Shown in pieces: positions 43,549 to 53,074 of a DNA stretch of 64,000 bases. A program made the translations under genes and the position numbers. This DNA is from Cyclobacteriaceae bacterium (GTDB taxonomy: Bacteria > Bacteroidota > Bacteroidia > Cytophagales > Cyclobacteriaceae): positions 195,744 to 259,743 of the forward strand of contig JAEUUC010000009.1 of NCBI GenBank assembly GCA_016787665.1, given 5' to 3'. The notes under the pieces were generated by a model that searched no databases, had not been told where the DNA came from, and saw only the letters and a program-made list of their open reading frames with translations. Numbering within the stretch: position 1 is the first letter of the stretch; the number at the start of each line of letters is the position of its first letter.

Positions 43549-44262
43549 ATGCGCCTGTTCTGGTTCCTGCTTTTGGTTAGCGCTTGTGCACCTTACGTAC
43601 CCGTAAACCACGGTGGTCAAACGCGTGTTGCCGCGCTGGAAGCCCACCAGCTCACGCTGTACCTGGAGCACCTGGGTACGCAGCACGGTCACCACGTGTT
43701 CGACCTGGAAGTGATTAACCAATCGACCGCGCCCATCGAAGTTTTTCCCGGGCGCATTCGCGCATACAGCGATTCGCGGCCCATCCACCACGAGCGGGGA
43801 CCGGACATCAATCGCCCGGGCCTGCCTCTGCACATGGCCGCCCGATCACCCGATTTTATTCTGAACTTTTACCAGCAGCGTGAGCGAACTCGCCAGACGA
43901 TGGCCGCAATTTTTTCTGTGCTCAGTGTGGGCGTAATGGTGTACGATGCCGTGGAGGACAATAAAGATTCCCGTAAGACTGTTGTGACCGAGAGTGATGT
44001 AAACCGCGCAGTGCAGCGCGATGCCGCTGTGGTAGCCAGTGTGGCGGTAGCCGATGCCGCGGGCCACTCCGTACAGGCCATGGCGCAGGAAAATTATTTT
44101 CTGCCCCGCGAAGTATTTCCGGATGTGTTATTGCCAGCCGGTGAACGCCAGCGCGGAAAAATTTTTGTGCCCTCGGAAATTAATATGCGCTACCTGCGCC
44201 TGGTCGTGCCCATTGGCCGCGTAGAATACGTGTTTGACTTTAAACGCAGAACCAATTCTTAA
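43549..44262 (+). CDS. Hypothetical lipoprotein
   Basis: 237 residues from ATG 43549 (MRLFWFLLLVSACAPYVPV), with lipobox LVSAC. The mature protein has an Ig-like or beta-rich segment (HHVFDLEVINQSTAPIEVFPGRIRAY), a hydrophobic stretch near 130-145 and an alanine-rich helix near 180-200. I recognise no family. A TACACTTG sequence at 43521-43528 could be the -7 box. Its stop overlaps that of the convergent GH5 gene by 4 bp. Confidence 0.7.
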   Translation: MRLFWFLLLVSACAPYVPVNHGGQTRVAALEAHQLTLYLEHLGTQHGHHVFDLEVINQSTAPIEVFPGRIRAYSDSRPIHHERGPDINRPGLPLHMAARSPDFILNFYQQRERTRQTMAAIFSVLSVGVMVYDAVEDNKDSRKTVVTESDVNRAVQRDAAVVASVAVADAAGHSVQAMAQENYFLPREVFPDVLLPAGERQRGKIFVPSEINMRYLRLVVPIGRVEYVFDFKRRTNS

Positions 44263-46325
44263 TCCCGCTTGCGGATGACAATGACCTGTTCACCCACCCC
44301 GGTTGACGTGAAGAGTAATAAATCGTTCGCCTCATCAAACGCCAACTGGCCGGGGGAATGCCACACGTCAAAACCCTTACCGAAATGAATGTCGGGTACA
44401 AAAATCTCCGTAGGCAGGTTAGTGACCCGATGCACGTGGAACCGCAGCACATACTCGCCTTCTTCATAATCAAAATAGTGCGCGAGAGGCTCGCCCGCCA
44501 CCTTGAATGCGTACGGACGAATAGCTGCTTCCAGCGCGCGTCCTCCGGCATCGGGGCCGCTGGCTGATTTTTTTTGCGACAAACTGAAAATGGAAAGATC
44601 CTCTCCGTTCCACTGGTCACCCCGCGTGTTGTCATTATCGGCCGTGTAATTCCACAGGGTATAGTTGAGCAAATTCGACTCCATGGCGCGGAACGACCGA
44701 TCGAGTGCTTCGGCCTGGGTTGTGAAATCGCCCGTGCGGAAGGCCGCTTTTTCCTGCATATCGAACGGAATGCCGAACTCTCCGACCAACGTGGGCCGCT
44801 GGCCCATGGCGTGTACCGTTTCCTTTTTCTTGTCGCTCATCTGATCGTGAAAGGCCTTGCGAATGGCGGTTCTGCCCAACAAGGGCTTGCGGGTGCGCAC
44901 ATCGGCACCCACCCACGAAGAATAACTTTTGGTGAGCAACGTGATGGCATCGTACCAATGCCCGGCATTAACCATCTTGCGCGACTCCTCAGCCGAAAAC
45001 CGGGGCAGCTCCGTGAACAAAGCCGCTTCATTGAAAATCAACCACGAGGAATCTACCGCGTGAATGGCTTGCTGATAACGAAGCGCGAAGGGTTTGAAAT
45101 AATCTTCAGAAAAGTTGACCGCGCGACCATTTCGGTTCACAAAATAATCGGGTTTCAGTAGCACCGGCTGGTTGGCTGCATCGTAACCCCAAACCCCGGC
45201 TTTGCGCCAGATGTCGCTGCCGGCATCCTTCCAGGCCAGCAACCGCGAGGGGTTTAGTTGCACGCGCCTTACTTCGCGCGGACCGGTGACGGCAAACTCA
45301 TATTCTCCCACCTCCACGGCATGGCCCGCACCGGCCACCATACCCTGAAACGGTGTAGGCATGATGCCATTCACCAGAATGCCGAAAGCCTCCAGGTTGC
45401 TATTACCGATGTAGCCCGCGCTGGGTTCATTCAACGTATCGAACCCGATGACATTAGGCAGGCCCTTCAGCCGTTGTGCCAACTGGACAATAGCCTGGAC
45501 GTAGTGCCGTTGCAAAAACTCTTGCGCACTCAGGCTGTCAACCCGCGTGTCGGGTGCAAAATCGTTGCCGCCAAAAAATAACGTAAACATGGTGGCCGCG
45601 GCCAGCTTGCTGTAATTGGTGGGCCAGATCATTTTGGGGAATGGGTCGCCCTCCACATTGTGAATAATGGCAGCGCCTGTTTCGCTGAATTTCAGCGGAT
45701 CAAATCCGACTTTTTCCAATGTCCAGTAGGGCGCACCATCGCCTCCGCTGAAGCGGCTCCACACATCCTGGTGGGGGTCGATGAATACATTGATGCCATG
45801 TTCACCCGCCTTTTTCACCAGCGCCACCACATAATCGAGGTATTCCTCGTCATACTTTCCCGGACCGGCATGTTCAATTGCTTCCCAGGTCACGAGCAAC
45901 CGCACGAAACGATAGCCCCAGCGGTGAAGACGACCGAAATGCTCGTCTGCTTCGGAGAGAGGAAAGGGTCTACCGGTGAAGGAGGCCGTATAGACCGTTT
46001 CATAAAATCCCTCTTTGGTGTGTGTGCCAAGCCGGGGCGAATGCGGCACCTTGGTACTACCACTCACATTAATGCCATGCAGGATCATGGCGCGGCCGGT
46101 GCGGTCAACAAACCACTCTCCCTGTGTCGTGATGTTTTTTGAGATGGAATCGCCCGGCACCTGAACGGATTTCCCCTTTGGGATTGACTCATTGCTGACG
46201 CAGGTGAGATCATCGGTAGACACCCCCGGAAAAGGCCGGTCGCTTTGAAGATATAGTGTGGCTATTGCCGACAGCCCAAGAACCATAAATACGATCCAAA
46301 GCGCAATCTTTTTCCAACGAGCCAT
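44259..46325 (-). CDS. GH5 glycosidase, glucocerebrosidase/sterylglucosidase-like (GH5_12-type)
   Basis: 688 residues with an N-terminal anchor or uncleaved signal (8-25). The barrel contains YRFVRLLVTWEAIEH near 136, INVFIDPHQDVWSRFSGGDGAP near 175 and PTNYSKLAAATMFTLFFGG near 228, a combination I know from fungal endoglycoceramidase-related proteins (EGCrP, sterylglucosidase). The acid/base Glu is in FDTLNEPSAG near 298 and the nucleophile Glu in TLVGEFGIPF near 514. A C-terminal beta domain follows. The predicted substrate is a glycolipid beta-glucoside. No other carbohydrate-degradation genes are adjacent. Confidence 0.8.
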   Translation of the reverse strand: MARWKKIALWIVFMVLGLSAIATLYLQSDRPFPGVSTDDLTCVSNESIPKGKSVQVPGDSISKNITTQGEWFVDRTGRAMILHGINVSGSTKVPHSPRLGTHTKEGFYETVYTASFTGRPFPLSEADEHFGRLHRWGYRFVRLLVTWEAIEHAGPGKYDEEYLDYVVALVKKAGEHGINVFIDPHQDVWSRFSGGDGAPYWTLEKVGFDPLKFSETGAAIIHNVEGDPFPKMIWPTNYSKLAAATMFTLFFGGNDFAPDTRVDSLSAQEFLQRHYVQAIVQLAQRLKGLPNVIGFDTLNEPSAGYIGNSNLEAFGILVNGIMPTPFQGMVAGAGHAVEVGEYEFAVTGPREVRRVQLNPSRLLAWKDAGSDIWRKAGVWGYDAANQPVLLKPDYFVNRNGRAVNFSEDYFKPFALRYQQAIHAVDSSWLIFNEAALFTELPRFSAEESRKMVNAGHWYDAITLLTKSYSSWVGADVRTRKPLLGRTAIRKAFHDQMSDKKKETVHAMGQRPTLVGEFGIPFDMQEKAAFRTGDFTTQAEALDRSFRAMESNLLNYTLWNYTADNDNTRGDQWNGEDLSIFSLSQKKSASGPDAGGRALEAAIRPYAFKVAGEPLAHYFDYEEGEYVLRFHVHRVTNLPTEIFVPDIHFGKGFDVWHSPGQLAFDEANDLLLFTSTGVGEQVIVIRKRD

Positions 46326-46422
46326 AGGTTACAATTTCTTGAAAGATACGACACCGATCATCACAAAAATACCACGTTAGGCCGTGCAATTTCTTATCTT
46401 CACCGGCTCAACCGATCCGACC

Positions 46423-48465
46423 ATGAAAAAGTTGCTCATCCTGATCGTCTGGCTTCCCTTTGTGGCGTCAGCGCAACAACGCGTTCCGTCAATCGAAGAT
46501 GTTATTTCCTTGCGTAGTGTGGGGGCCGTCCAAGTATCACCCGATGGAAAAATGGTGGCCTACACCGTGCAAACCACCGACTGGAACGATAACCGTTACG
46601 ACACCGAAATCTGGCTGTGGAAAGAGGGCGTAGGCGCGTTCCCGCTTACCAATAATGCGCGCAACAACAGCGTGGGCCCGCTGTTTTCTCCGGATGGACA
46701 GTGGATTTCTTTCTTGTCGGATCGCGGTAACAAAAACCAAATTTACGTCATTCACACCGGAGGTGGCGAAGCGCGCGCGGCCACGCGCGAAGACGAGGGT
46801 ATAGCCTTCTATGAATGGCACCCGAACGGAAAAGGATTTGTTTTTGTAAAGCCGGAGAAAGAAGACAAAACAAAGAAAGACCGCGAAAAAAAGTTTGGCT
46901 CCTTTGAGGCAGACGATAAAGAGTTCGTGCTTTCGCATTTGTGGCAAATTGACTTTGACCCGCTACGCCCCGAACCAAGCGAACGACCATGCTACGAAAC
47001 GGTGGACTCACTCAAAGCGAAAGCGGGCTGTATTGAGCGGCCCAAAGCGACACGCATCACGGACGGAGCATTTACCGTCACCGGATTTTCGGTGTCCCCC
47101 GATGGGAAGAAAATCGCCTTCAGCCATCAACCGGATCCATTGATCAACTCATTTGTGAAGTCGGATATTTCGGTGGTCGATATCACAACCAAAAAAATTA
47201 CACCGGTTGTAACTAACCCGAGCGGTGATTCTTTTGAGGACTGGTCGCCCGACTCAAGAGAAATCCTCTACACGACCAATTTAAGCGACACGGTTTCGAA
47301 CTTCTATACGAACTCAAAACTGTTTGCCCTCAATCTTGAAACCCGGGCAACGCGGCAGCTGGCCAAAAATCTTGACGAAGACCTTGGCGGATTTACGTGG
47401 GAGACTAACGGAATTTTTGCCGCCATCTGGAACCGAACGCAACGCCCACTGTACCGAATTGATCCGGTATCCGGAGATTTTGGTGTGGTAAAAACTTCTC
47501 CGCATCAGTTTCAGGGGCTTTCATTTTCGCGCGATGGCCAAACCCTTGCCTTCACGGGCCGCAACGGTGATGAACTCACGGAGGTTTACCGAACTTCGCT
47601 CAATGGCTCAGCTGAACGTGTAAGTCAGATGAACGAACAGATCAGCGAGTGGAAGGTGGCGCAGAGCGAGGTGATCAGTTGGAAAAGTAAAGATGGCGCA
47701 ACGATTGAAGGCGTGCTGCACAAGCCAAAAAATTACGATCCGTCAAAAAAATATCCATTGCTGATCGTAATCCATGGCGGGCCCACCGGCATTGATGCCC
47801 CCACGCCTGTGCCGGGCGGTGTCTACCCGATTGTGCAGTGGCTGGATAAAGGTTGCCTGGTGTTGCGACCCAACTATCGCGGGTCGGCCGGTTACGGTGA
47901 AGCGTTCCGCTCGCTCAACGTCAAGAACCTGGGTGTAGGCGACATGTGGGATGTTATGAGCGGTGTCGAGCATCTCGACAAAAAAGGAATGATTGATAAA
48001 ACGCGAATGGGGTGTATGGGCTGGAGCCAGGGCGGCTACATCTCGGCTTTCCTTACCACCAACACCGATGCGTTCAAGGCGATCTCGGTGGGGGCAGGCA
48101 TCAGCAACTGGATGACGTATTATGTGAACACCGACATCCATCCGTTCACGCGTCAGTATTTAAAGGCAACACCCTGGAGTGATGAAGCGATCTATAAAAA
48201 AACATCGCCCATGACCAACATCAATAAAGCCAAAACGCCCACGCTGATTCAGCATGGCGAGTTTGACAGGCGCGTGCCCATTGCCAACGCCTATGAGTTG
48301 CTGCAAGGCTTGCGCGACAAAAATGTGCCGGCCGAATTGATTGTATACAAAGGATTCGGGCATGGCATTACCAAACCGAAAGAACGCCTGGCGGCCAATT
48401 GGCATAACTGGCAGTGGTTTAACAAATATGTGTGGGGTGATAAGGTGGAGTTGGAAAGTAAGTAG
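46423..48465 (+). CDS. S9 family serine peptidase (acylaminoacyl/dipeptidyl peptidase type)
   Basis: 680 residues from ATG 46423, with signal peptide MKKLLILIVWLPFVASAQ. Residues 25-410 contain WD40-like beta-propeller repeats (VQVSPDGKMVAYTV, LFSPDGQWISFLSDR, FSVSPDGKKIAFS). The alpha/beta hydrolase domain has IHGGPTG near 448, the nucleophile in GCMGWSQGGYIS near 534, and Asp and His in HGEFDRRVPI and GFGHGI. It is probably a periplasmic or secreted oligopeptidase. The gene after it encodes a second S9 enzyme. Confidence 0.92.
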   Translation: MKKLLILIVWLPFVASAQQRVPSIEDVISLRSVGAVQVSPDGKMVAYTVQTTDWNDNRYDTEIWLWKEGVGAFPLTNNARNNSVGPLFSPDGQWISFLSDRGNKNQIYVIHTGGGEARAATREDEGIAFYEWHPNGKGFVFVKPEKEDKTKKDREKKFGSFEADDKEFVLSHLWQIDFDPLRPEPSERPCYETVDSLKAKAGCIERPKATRITDGAFTVTGFSVSPDGKKIAFSHQPDPLINSFVKSDISVVDITTKKITPVVTNPSGDSFEDWSPDSREILYTTNLSDTVSNFYTNSKLFALNLETRATRQLAKNLDEDLGGFTWETNGIFAAIWNRTQRPLYRIDPVSGDFGVVKTSPHQFQGLSFSRDGQTLAFTGRNGDELTEVYRTSLNGSAERVSQMNEQISEWKVAQSEVISWKSKDGATIEGVLHKPKNYDPSKKYPLLIVIHGGPTGIDAPTPVPGGVYPIVQWLDKGCLVLRPNYRGSAGYGEAFRSLNVKNLGVGDMWDVMSGVEHLDKKGMIDKTRMGCMGWSQGGYISAFLTTNTDAFKAISVGAGISNWMTYYVNTDIHPFTRQYLKATPWSDEAIYKKTSPMTNINKAKTPTLIQHGEFDRRVPIANAYELLQGLRDKNVPAELIVYKGFGHGITKPKERLAANWHNWQWFNKYVWGDKVELESK

Positions 48466-48504
48466 TCGTTCAACGCCTTGAAAGGGTAAGACACCCACTC
48501 ATCC

Positions 48505-48530
48505 CAAACCGCTTTGGGGTTTGAATTTTT
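48505..48530 (+). terminator. Probable terminator after the first S9 peptidase
   Basis: CAAACC/GGTTTG form a 6-bp stem with a 7-nt loop, followed by AATTTTT. It sits in the 96-nt space between the two S9 genes. The stem is short, so efficiency is uncertain. Confidence 0.4.
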
Positions 48531-48561
48531 AGCCGCATGTTGAAAAACAAATTTTCTCACC

Positions 48562-50721
48562 ATGCGAAAGTTCAAAATCTCAGCCCTGCTCATCCTGTTG
48601 GCGATTGTCGCCTACGCCCAGACCAAAACCCCCATTACCGCAGGCGATCTCATGAAAATCGCCACCACAAGCCAAATTCAGATTTCGCCTGACGGCAACC
48701 GCGCGGTGCTGGTGGTGAACCGAAAAGCGCTGAAAAACGAGAGCGACTACTACTACACCCGACACTTATACTTGCTCGACCTCACCAGCAAAGAAGAACC
48801 CCGCCAATTGACTTTTGGTGATCGAAACGATGGCGCGCCCCAATGGAGCCCGGACGGAAAACAAATTGCCTTCGTTCGCACCGATGGCGAGAAATCTCAA
48901 ATCTGGTTAATGCCGTTAGGTGGCGGTGAGCCGCGCGCCATTACCAAGGCCGAGTTTGGCGCGGCCAACCCGCGCTTCAGTCCCGATGGCAAAAAAATTC
49001 TGTTCACCTCTGCCATACCCGATTACGCCATGGACGGTCAACTGCCCTGGCGTTATGAGCGGCCAGGACGGCAGCCGGGCGATGAGCCCAACTGGAAAAA
49101 ACTAAAACCGGAAGAACGAAAAACGATCAAAGCGAGCGCTGACGGCTCACTTGAGGAAGTGCGCGCGTGGCTTTCGCGAAATACATGGGACGACAATCCA
49201 CGTGTGCTCACACGCCAGCAACTGCAAGGCGAGCTTAATCTGCAACCTGAGATGGATTTTACCCATCTGTTTGTGCAAACACTGGGCAGCGATGAAATGC
49301 CTGTACAACTCACGAGTGGATATCAGGATTTCGAAGGAGCGGAATGGAGTCCGGATGGTAAACGGATCATTTGCCACTCGCGTGTTTTCCACGTCACCCC
49401 GGATGATGAACAGGATACGGACTTGTGGATCATCGACCCCGAGACCAAAACGGCAAAGGAATTTTTAACCTGGCCCGGCTACAGCCTGAGCAACGCCAGC
49501 TTTTCACCCGATGGCACGCAAGTTCTTTTTTATGCCGAAGTACTGGCGAATCGCCACGCAACACAAACTCAGTTGGCGGTGGTCAGTGCTGCCGGTGGCA
49601 ATCCCGTAGCCTTGACCGCCTCCCTTGATCGCGATGCCGGGGGCAGCGCGTGGAGTGCCGATAGCAAAACAATTTTTTTCACCGCCCAAACGGAGGGGGA
49701 TATCCCGTTGTTCAGCGTGCCGGCCAAGGGCGGCAGCGTGTCAAAGATTTTTGGAAACGATAATGGCATTAACGATTTTGACGTGGCCGGTGATAAGATC
49801 GTGTACGCGCTGACAGAGACGCGCAACCCGTGGGAGGTTTACCTGTATAACGCAAAGGACAAATCCAGCCGGCAGCTTACTCGGCTCAACGAAGAATGGA
49901 TCAGCAAAAAGATAATCTCGGTACCCAAGGAGTACTGGCATACACGCCCGGATGGAATGAAGATTCAGTATTGGGTGATGGAACCCGTTGGGCGGCAGGA
50001 AGGAAAGCGCTACCCCACCATACTCAATATTCATGGCGGTCCATCTGCCATGTGGGGGCCCGGCATCTTCAGTATGTGGCACGAATACCAGGTCGAGAAC
50101 AGTTGGGGCTATGGCGTAGTGTATTGCAACCCACGGGGCAGCGGTGGCTATGGCGACAAATTCAAAAAAGGAAACTACAAAGATTGGGGAACCGGCCCGG
50201 CAGCCGATATCCTGACCTCGTTGGATGAAGCCATCAAACAACACGGGTGGATCAACCCGGACAATCTCTTTGTTGAAGGCGGAAGCTATGCAGGATACAT
50301 GGTGGCCTGGATTGTAGGTCACGATAACCGGTTCAAAGCAGCCAACGCGCAACGTGGCGTATATGACCTCACTACATTTATGGGCGAAGGAAATGCGTGG
50401 CGCCTGGTGCCGACTAATTTTGGCGGATACCCGTGGGAGCCCGCCACAAAAAAATTGCTGGACGAAAGTTCACCGCTCACCTACGTGGACAAAATCAACA
50501 CCCCGCTGTTGATTATCCATGCCGATCAGGATTTGCGAACGGGCGTCATTCAATCGGAGATGCTGTACAAGAGCCTGAAAATTCTGAACAAACCGGTTGA
50601 GTATATTCGGTACCCGAAAGAAGGTCATGAGTTAACGCGTAGTGGCAATCCCGGTCGCATGATGGATCACCTGCTGCGCGTGATCGAATTTTTTGAGCGA
50701 TACGTGCAGCATCCAAATTAA
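48562..50721 (+). CDS. S9 family serine peptidase (second)
   Basis: 719 residues with signal peptide MRKFKISALLILLAIVAYAQ. A beta-propeller (repeats such as APQWSPDGKQIAFVRTDG, NPRFSPDGKKILFTS, ASFSPDGTQVLFY) precedes the catalytic domain. The latter has NIHGGPSAMWG near 492, the nucleophile in EGGSYAGYMVAW near 574, and Asp and His in HADQDLRTG and EGHELTR. It differs clearly from its neighbour in length and in the nucleophile motif (GSYAGY against GWSQGG), so the pair is not a fresh duplication. Confidence 0.92.
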   Translation: MRKFKISALLILLAIVAYAQTKTPITAGDLMKIATTSQIQISPDGNRAVLVVNRKALKNESDYYYTRHLYLLDLTSKEEPRQLTFGDRNDGAPQWSPDGKQIAFVRTDGEKSQIWLMPLGGGEPRAITKAEFGAANPRFSPDGKKILFTSAIPDYAMDGQLPWRYERPGRQPGDEPNWKKLKPEERKTIKASADGSLEEVRAWLSRNTWDDNPRVLTRQQLQGELNLQPEMDFTHLFVQTLGSDEMPVQLTSGYQDFEGAEWSPDGKRIICHSRVFHVTPDDEQDTDLWIIDPETKTAKEFLTWPGYSLSNASFSPDGTQVLFYAEVLANRHATQTQLAVVSAAGGNPVALTASLDRDAGGSAWSADSKTIFFTAQTEGDIPLFSVPAKGGSVSKIFGNDNGINDFDVAGDKIVYALTETRNPWEVYLYNAKDKSSRQLTRLNEEWISKKIISVPKEYWHTRPDGMKIQYWVMEPVGRQEGKRYPTILNIHGGPSAMWGPGIFSMWHEYQVENSWGYGVVYCNPRGSGGYGDKFKKGNYKDWGTGPAADILTSLDEAIKQHGWINPDNLFVEGGSYAGYMVAWIVGHDNRFKAANAQRGVYDLTTFMGEGNAWRLVPTNFGGYPWEPATKKLLDESSPLTYVDKINTPLLIIHADQDLRTGVIQSEMLYKSLKILNKPVEYIRYPKEGHELTRSGNPGRMMDHLLRVIEFFERYVQHPN

Positions 50722-50768
50722 GGTAAGCCCCGCGACACCCGGCTCAGAAGAATATACTACCTTACTCT

Positions 50769-51287
50769 ATGACTAAACTAATTTTACTGGCAACGCTGGC
50801 AATTTTTGTGGTCGCCTGTGGGCCCTCACGATCGACTTCCGATGAGTCGGCTGCGGATACACTGGCTAATGAATCCGTGGTGGCTGGCAAATCCAGATCT
50901 AAAATCAACCTGGACAGTCTGGATTGGTCCAACCAGGCCACAATTGACGATCTGGGTGAAGACATAAACAGGGCTATGGTGTTGCTGGAATCGGGGGATA
51001 GTACCATTTTTCTTGTCGCCAACATGCAGAAAGATCATCGCTTCTTTGGTTACGACCGCCCGAGCCTGCAAGCCGAACGACTCCTGTTGTTTTCCATTTT
51101 TACTAACGATGTGGAAAACAATCCATTTGAGTGCCGGCTTGGCTCCTACTATCAGACCGGTGATATGCAGGGGCAAACATTAAAGTACATTGGGGTTGAG
51201 GGGGATTTTATCAAGGCCGTTGCCCTTGCGCAAGATGGCACCAAAACTACCCTTTACTTCGAGCAGAAGTGGATTTCCCTTGAGTAG
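50769..51287 (+). CDS. Hypothetical lipoprotein
   Basis: 172 residues. The signal MTKLILLATLAIFVVAC ends in a lipobox cysteine. The mature part has a serine/aspartate-rich linker and then a region with LLLFSIFTNDVENNPFECRLGSYYQT. No family recognised. A TACCTTAC sequence at 50758-50765 could be a weak -7 box. The gene ends 8 nt before the convergent methyltransferase gene. Confidence 0.65.
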   Translation: MTKLILLATLAIFVVACGPSRSTSDESAADTLANESVVAGKSRSKINLDSLDWSNQATIDDLGEDINRAMVLLESGDSTIFLVANMQKDHRFFGYDRPSLQAERLLLFSIFTNDVENNPFECRLGSYYQTGDMQGQTLKYIGVEGDFIKAVALAQDGTKTTLYFEQKWISLE

Positions 51288-51295
51288 TTGCGTCA

Positions 51296-52453
51296 TCAAC
51301 TGACGTGTAGCACCAATCCCTTCAGGTACTCACCTTCCCGATGAAAAATGGATACGGGGTGATCGGCCGGCTGGCCGAGATGCTCGAGCACTTTAATGTC
51401 ACGGCCGGCTTGAATGGCAGCCGACACCACGGTATCGTAGAACAACTGACGATCCACCACCTGCGAACATGAAAAAGTAAAGATGATACCTCCGGGGGCT
51501 ATGACGCGCATGGCCTCGGCATTGAGCCGCTGGTAACCCTTCATCGCCTGGTGCTTGGAGTCTTTATGTTTGGCAAACGCGGGCGGATCCAGGATAATGA
51601 GATCGTACTTTCCGTTTTTGTCCTTCAAAAAATCAAACGTGTCAGCGGCAAACCCCTCGTGCAAGGTCTGGTCGAACCCGTTGACTGCTACGTTTTTTTT
51701 TGTTAGTTCAATCGCCCTGGCTGACGCATCCACCGAATGAACCAGTTGCGCTCCTGCGCGCAAAGCATAGATGGAAAATCCACCCGTGTAGCAAAACGTG
51801 TTGAGCACCGTCCGGCCTTTGGCATAATCGGCCAATCGTCTTCGGTTCTCCCGTTGGTCGAGGAAAAAACCGGTCTTCTGACCTTCCTCCCAATCCACCA
51901 GAAACTGATGCCCATGTTCGAGCACCTGGTGAGGGACGCCCGTCATACCCAGTAAATACTCAGGCTCTGCAGATTGCAGCACCGGTTTGTAGTAAATGCT
52001 CTTTAGCCGCTCACCCAAAACGGTTTGCAAGGCCTCGGCAATCTGGTGCCGATCGCGGTGCATGCCCACCGAGTGGGCCTGCATGACGGCTACCCCATCA
52101 TAAAAGTCAATAACCAGGCCGGGCAAGCCGTCTCCTTCACCATGCACAAGTCGGTAGCAGTTGGTAAAATCATTTTGAAGCCACTGACGCAAACTCGCTG
52201 CCGCTTGCAGACGCACCTCGTAGATCCGCGGAGGTAAAAAACTGCCAAAGTGGATCAGGCGCACCATAATGGATCCGTTTTGATAATGACCGAGCGCCAG
52301 GGTTTGCTGATCGTGATCTTTTACCTCAACCCAATCGCCATCCTGCGGGTCGCCTTGCTGCCGGGCTACACCGCCCGAAAAGACCCAGGGGTGAAAACGC
52401 CTGACCGATTGATCCCGCCCGGGCTTCAGAACGAGTGTAGCTGTTATTTCCAT
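51296..52453 (-). CDS. rlmI: Class I rRNA cytosine-5 methyltransferase (RlmI-like)
   Basis: 385 residues. The N-terminal PUA domain includes RRFHPWVFSGGVAR and GDWVEVKDHDQQTLALGHY. The methyltransferase domain has LVDWEEGQKTGFFLDQRENR near 188, TVLNTFCYTGGFSIYAL near 214 (motif I), LIILDPPAFAKHKDS near 277 and FTFSCSQVV with the Cys near 325. This matches RlmI, which makes m5C1962 in 23S rRNA. Its start overlaps the DUF6265 stop by 1 nt. Confidence 0.9.
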   Translation of the reverse strand: MEITATLVLKPGRDQSVRRFHPWVFSGGVARQQGDPQDGDWVEVKDHDQQTLALGHYQNGSIMVRLIHFGSFLPPRIYEVRLQAAASLRQWLQNDFTNCYRLVHGEGDGLPGLVIDFYDGVAVMQAHSVGMHRDRHQIAEALQTVLGERLKSIYYKPVLQSAEPEYLLGMTGVPHQVLEHGHQFLVDWEEGQKTGFFLDQRENRRRLADYAKGRTVLNTFCYTGGFSIYALRAGAQLVHSVDASARAIELTKKNVAVNGFDQTLHEGFAADTFDFLKDKNGKYDLIILDPPAFAKHKDSKHQAMKGYQRLNAEAMRVIAPGGIIFTFSCSQVVDRQLFYDTVVSAAIQAGRDIKVLEHLGQPADHPVSIFHREGEYLKGLVLHVS

Positions 52454-52887
52454 TACTTAACGCGTGAAAAAAAATACTTAATTGTTTTAGTGCCCCCGCT
52501 GACCAGTGCCTGAAAGTGGTCGTCATCCATTCGCTTGTAGATGATGCGTTGGGGGAAATCATGCTCCGGATTCTCCGCAACAAATCCCTGGGCATCGTGA
52601 GACGTAATGCGAAACCAAACGGGGCCTTGGCGGCCGGCTACATCGGGCACGTAAAAGAAATGGTCGCCTTTTTTCACTATTCGGATTTGTTCGGTCACGT
52701 TTTTGCGGCCGGTGGTCGCCTTTTCATACCCTTCACCCCTTACGATCTTCCCCTTCAACTTCCAGCTTTCAAAGGCGGCACCATCTTCGGTAACCCACGT
52801 ACCCACCAGCCACCGGAATTCGGCTTCCTGGGCCGGGGCCGCCACCGGCAGGGAAAAGAACAGGATTGCTGCTGCCCACTTGACCAT
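52453..52887 (-). CDS. DUF6265 secreted protein
   Basis: 144 residues from ATG 52887 (MVKWAAAILFFSLPVAAPAQ), with a signal peptide. The mature sequence has FRWLVGTWVTEDGAAFESWK, GEGYEKA and a terminal NPEHDFPQRIIYKR segment, the DUF6265 pattern, probably a small beta-barrel. The earlier TTG at 52893 lies inside a -7-like box. Function unknown; co-transcribed with the RlmI gene. Confidence 0.8.
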   Translation of the reverse strand: MVKWAAAILFFSLPVAAPAQEAEFRWLVGTWVTEDGAAFESWKLKGKIVRGEGYEKATTGRKNVTEQIRIVKKGDHFFYVPDVAGRQGPVWFRITSHDAQGFVAENPEHDFPQRIIYKRMDDDHFQALVSGGTKTIKYFFSRVK

Positions 52888-52890
52888 GGC

Positions 52891-52898
52891 CAAAAATA
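52891..52898 (-). promoter_or_regulatory. -7 box of the DUF6265-rlmI operon
   Basis: Minus-strand TATTTTTG, exact to TAnnTTTG, ends 3 nt before ATG 52887. This predicts a leaderless mRNA. Confidence 0.5.
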
Positions 52899-53074
52899 CC
52901 CATTATATTTCGAGTGCTGCTACGGGCAACTCCGGGGAACCCAACCTGACAAAATTTCGTATATATAACACGGCATATATTTTGAAAGCGTGCAGATCGT
53001 GCAGATGAGGTAAAACTAATGCGGAGCCGCCAGCATCATGAGCGGTTACCGAATCACAAAAAACAGAAAAAACT

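Noticed and set aside
46423..50721. Tandem S9 peptidases as a recent duplication
   Set aside because: They differ in length, in the nucleophile motif and along the propeller, so they are old paralogues.
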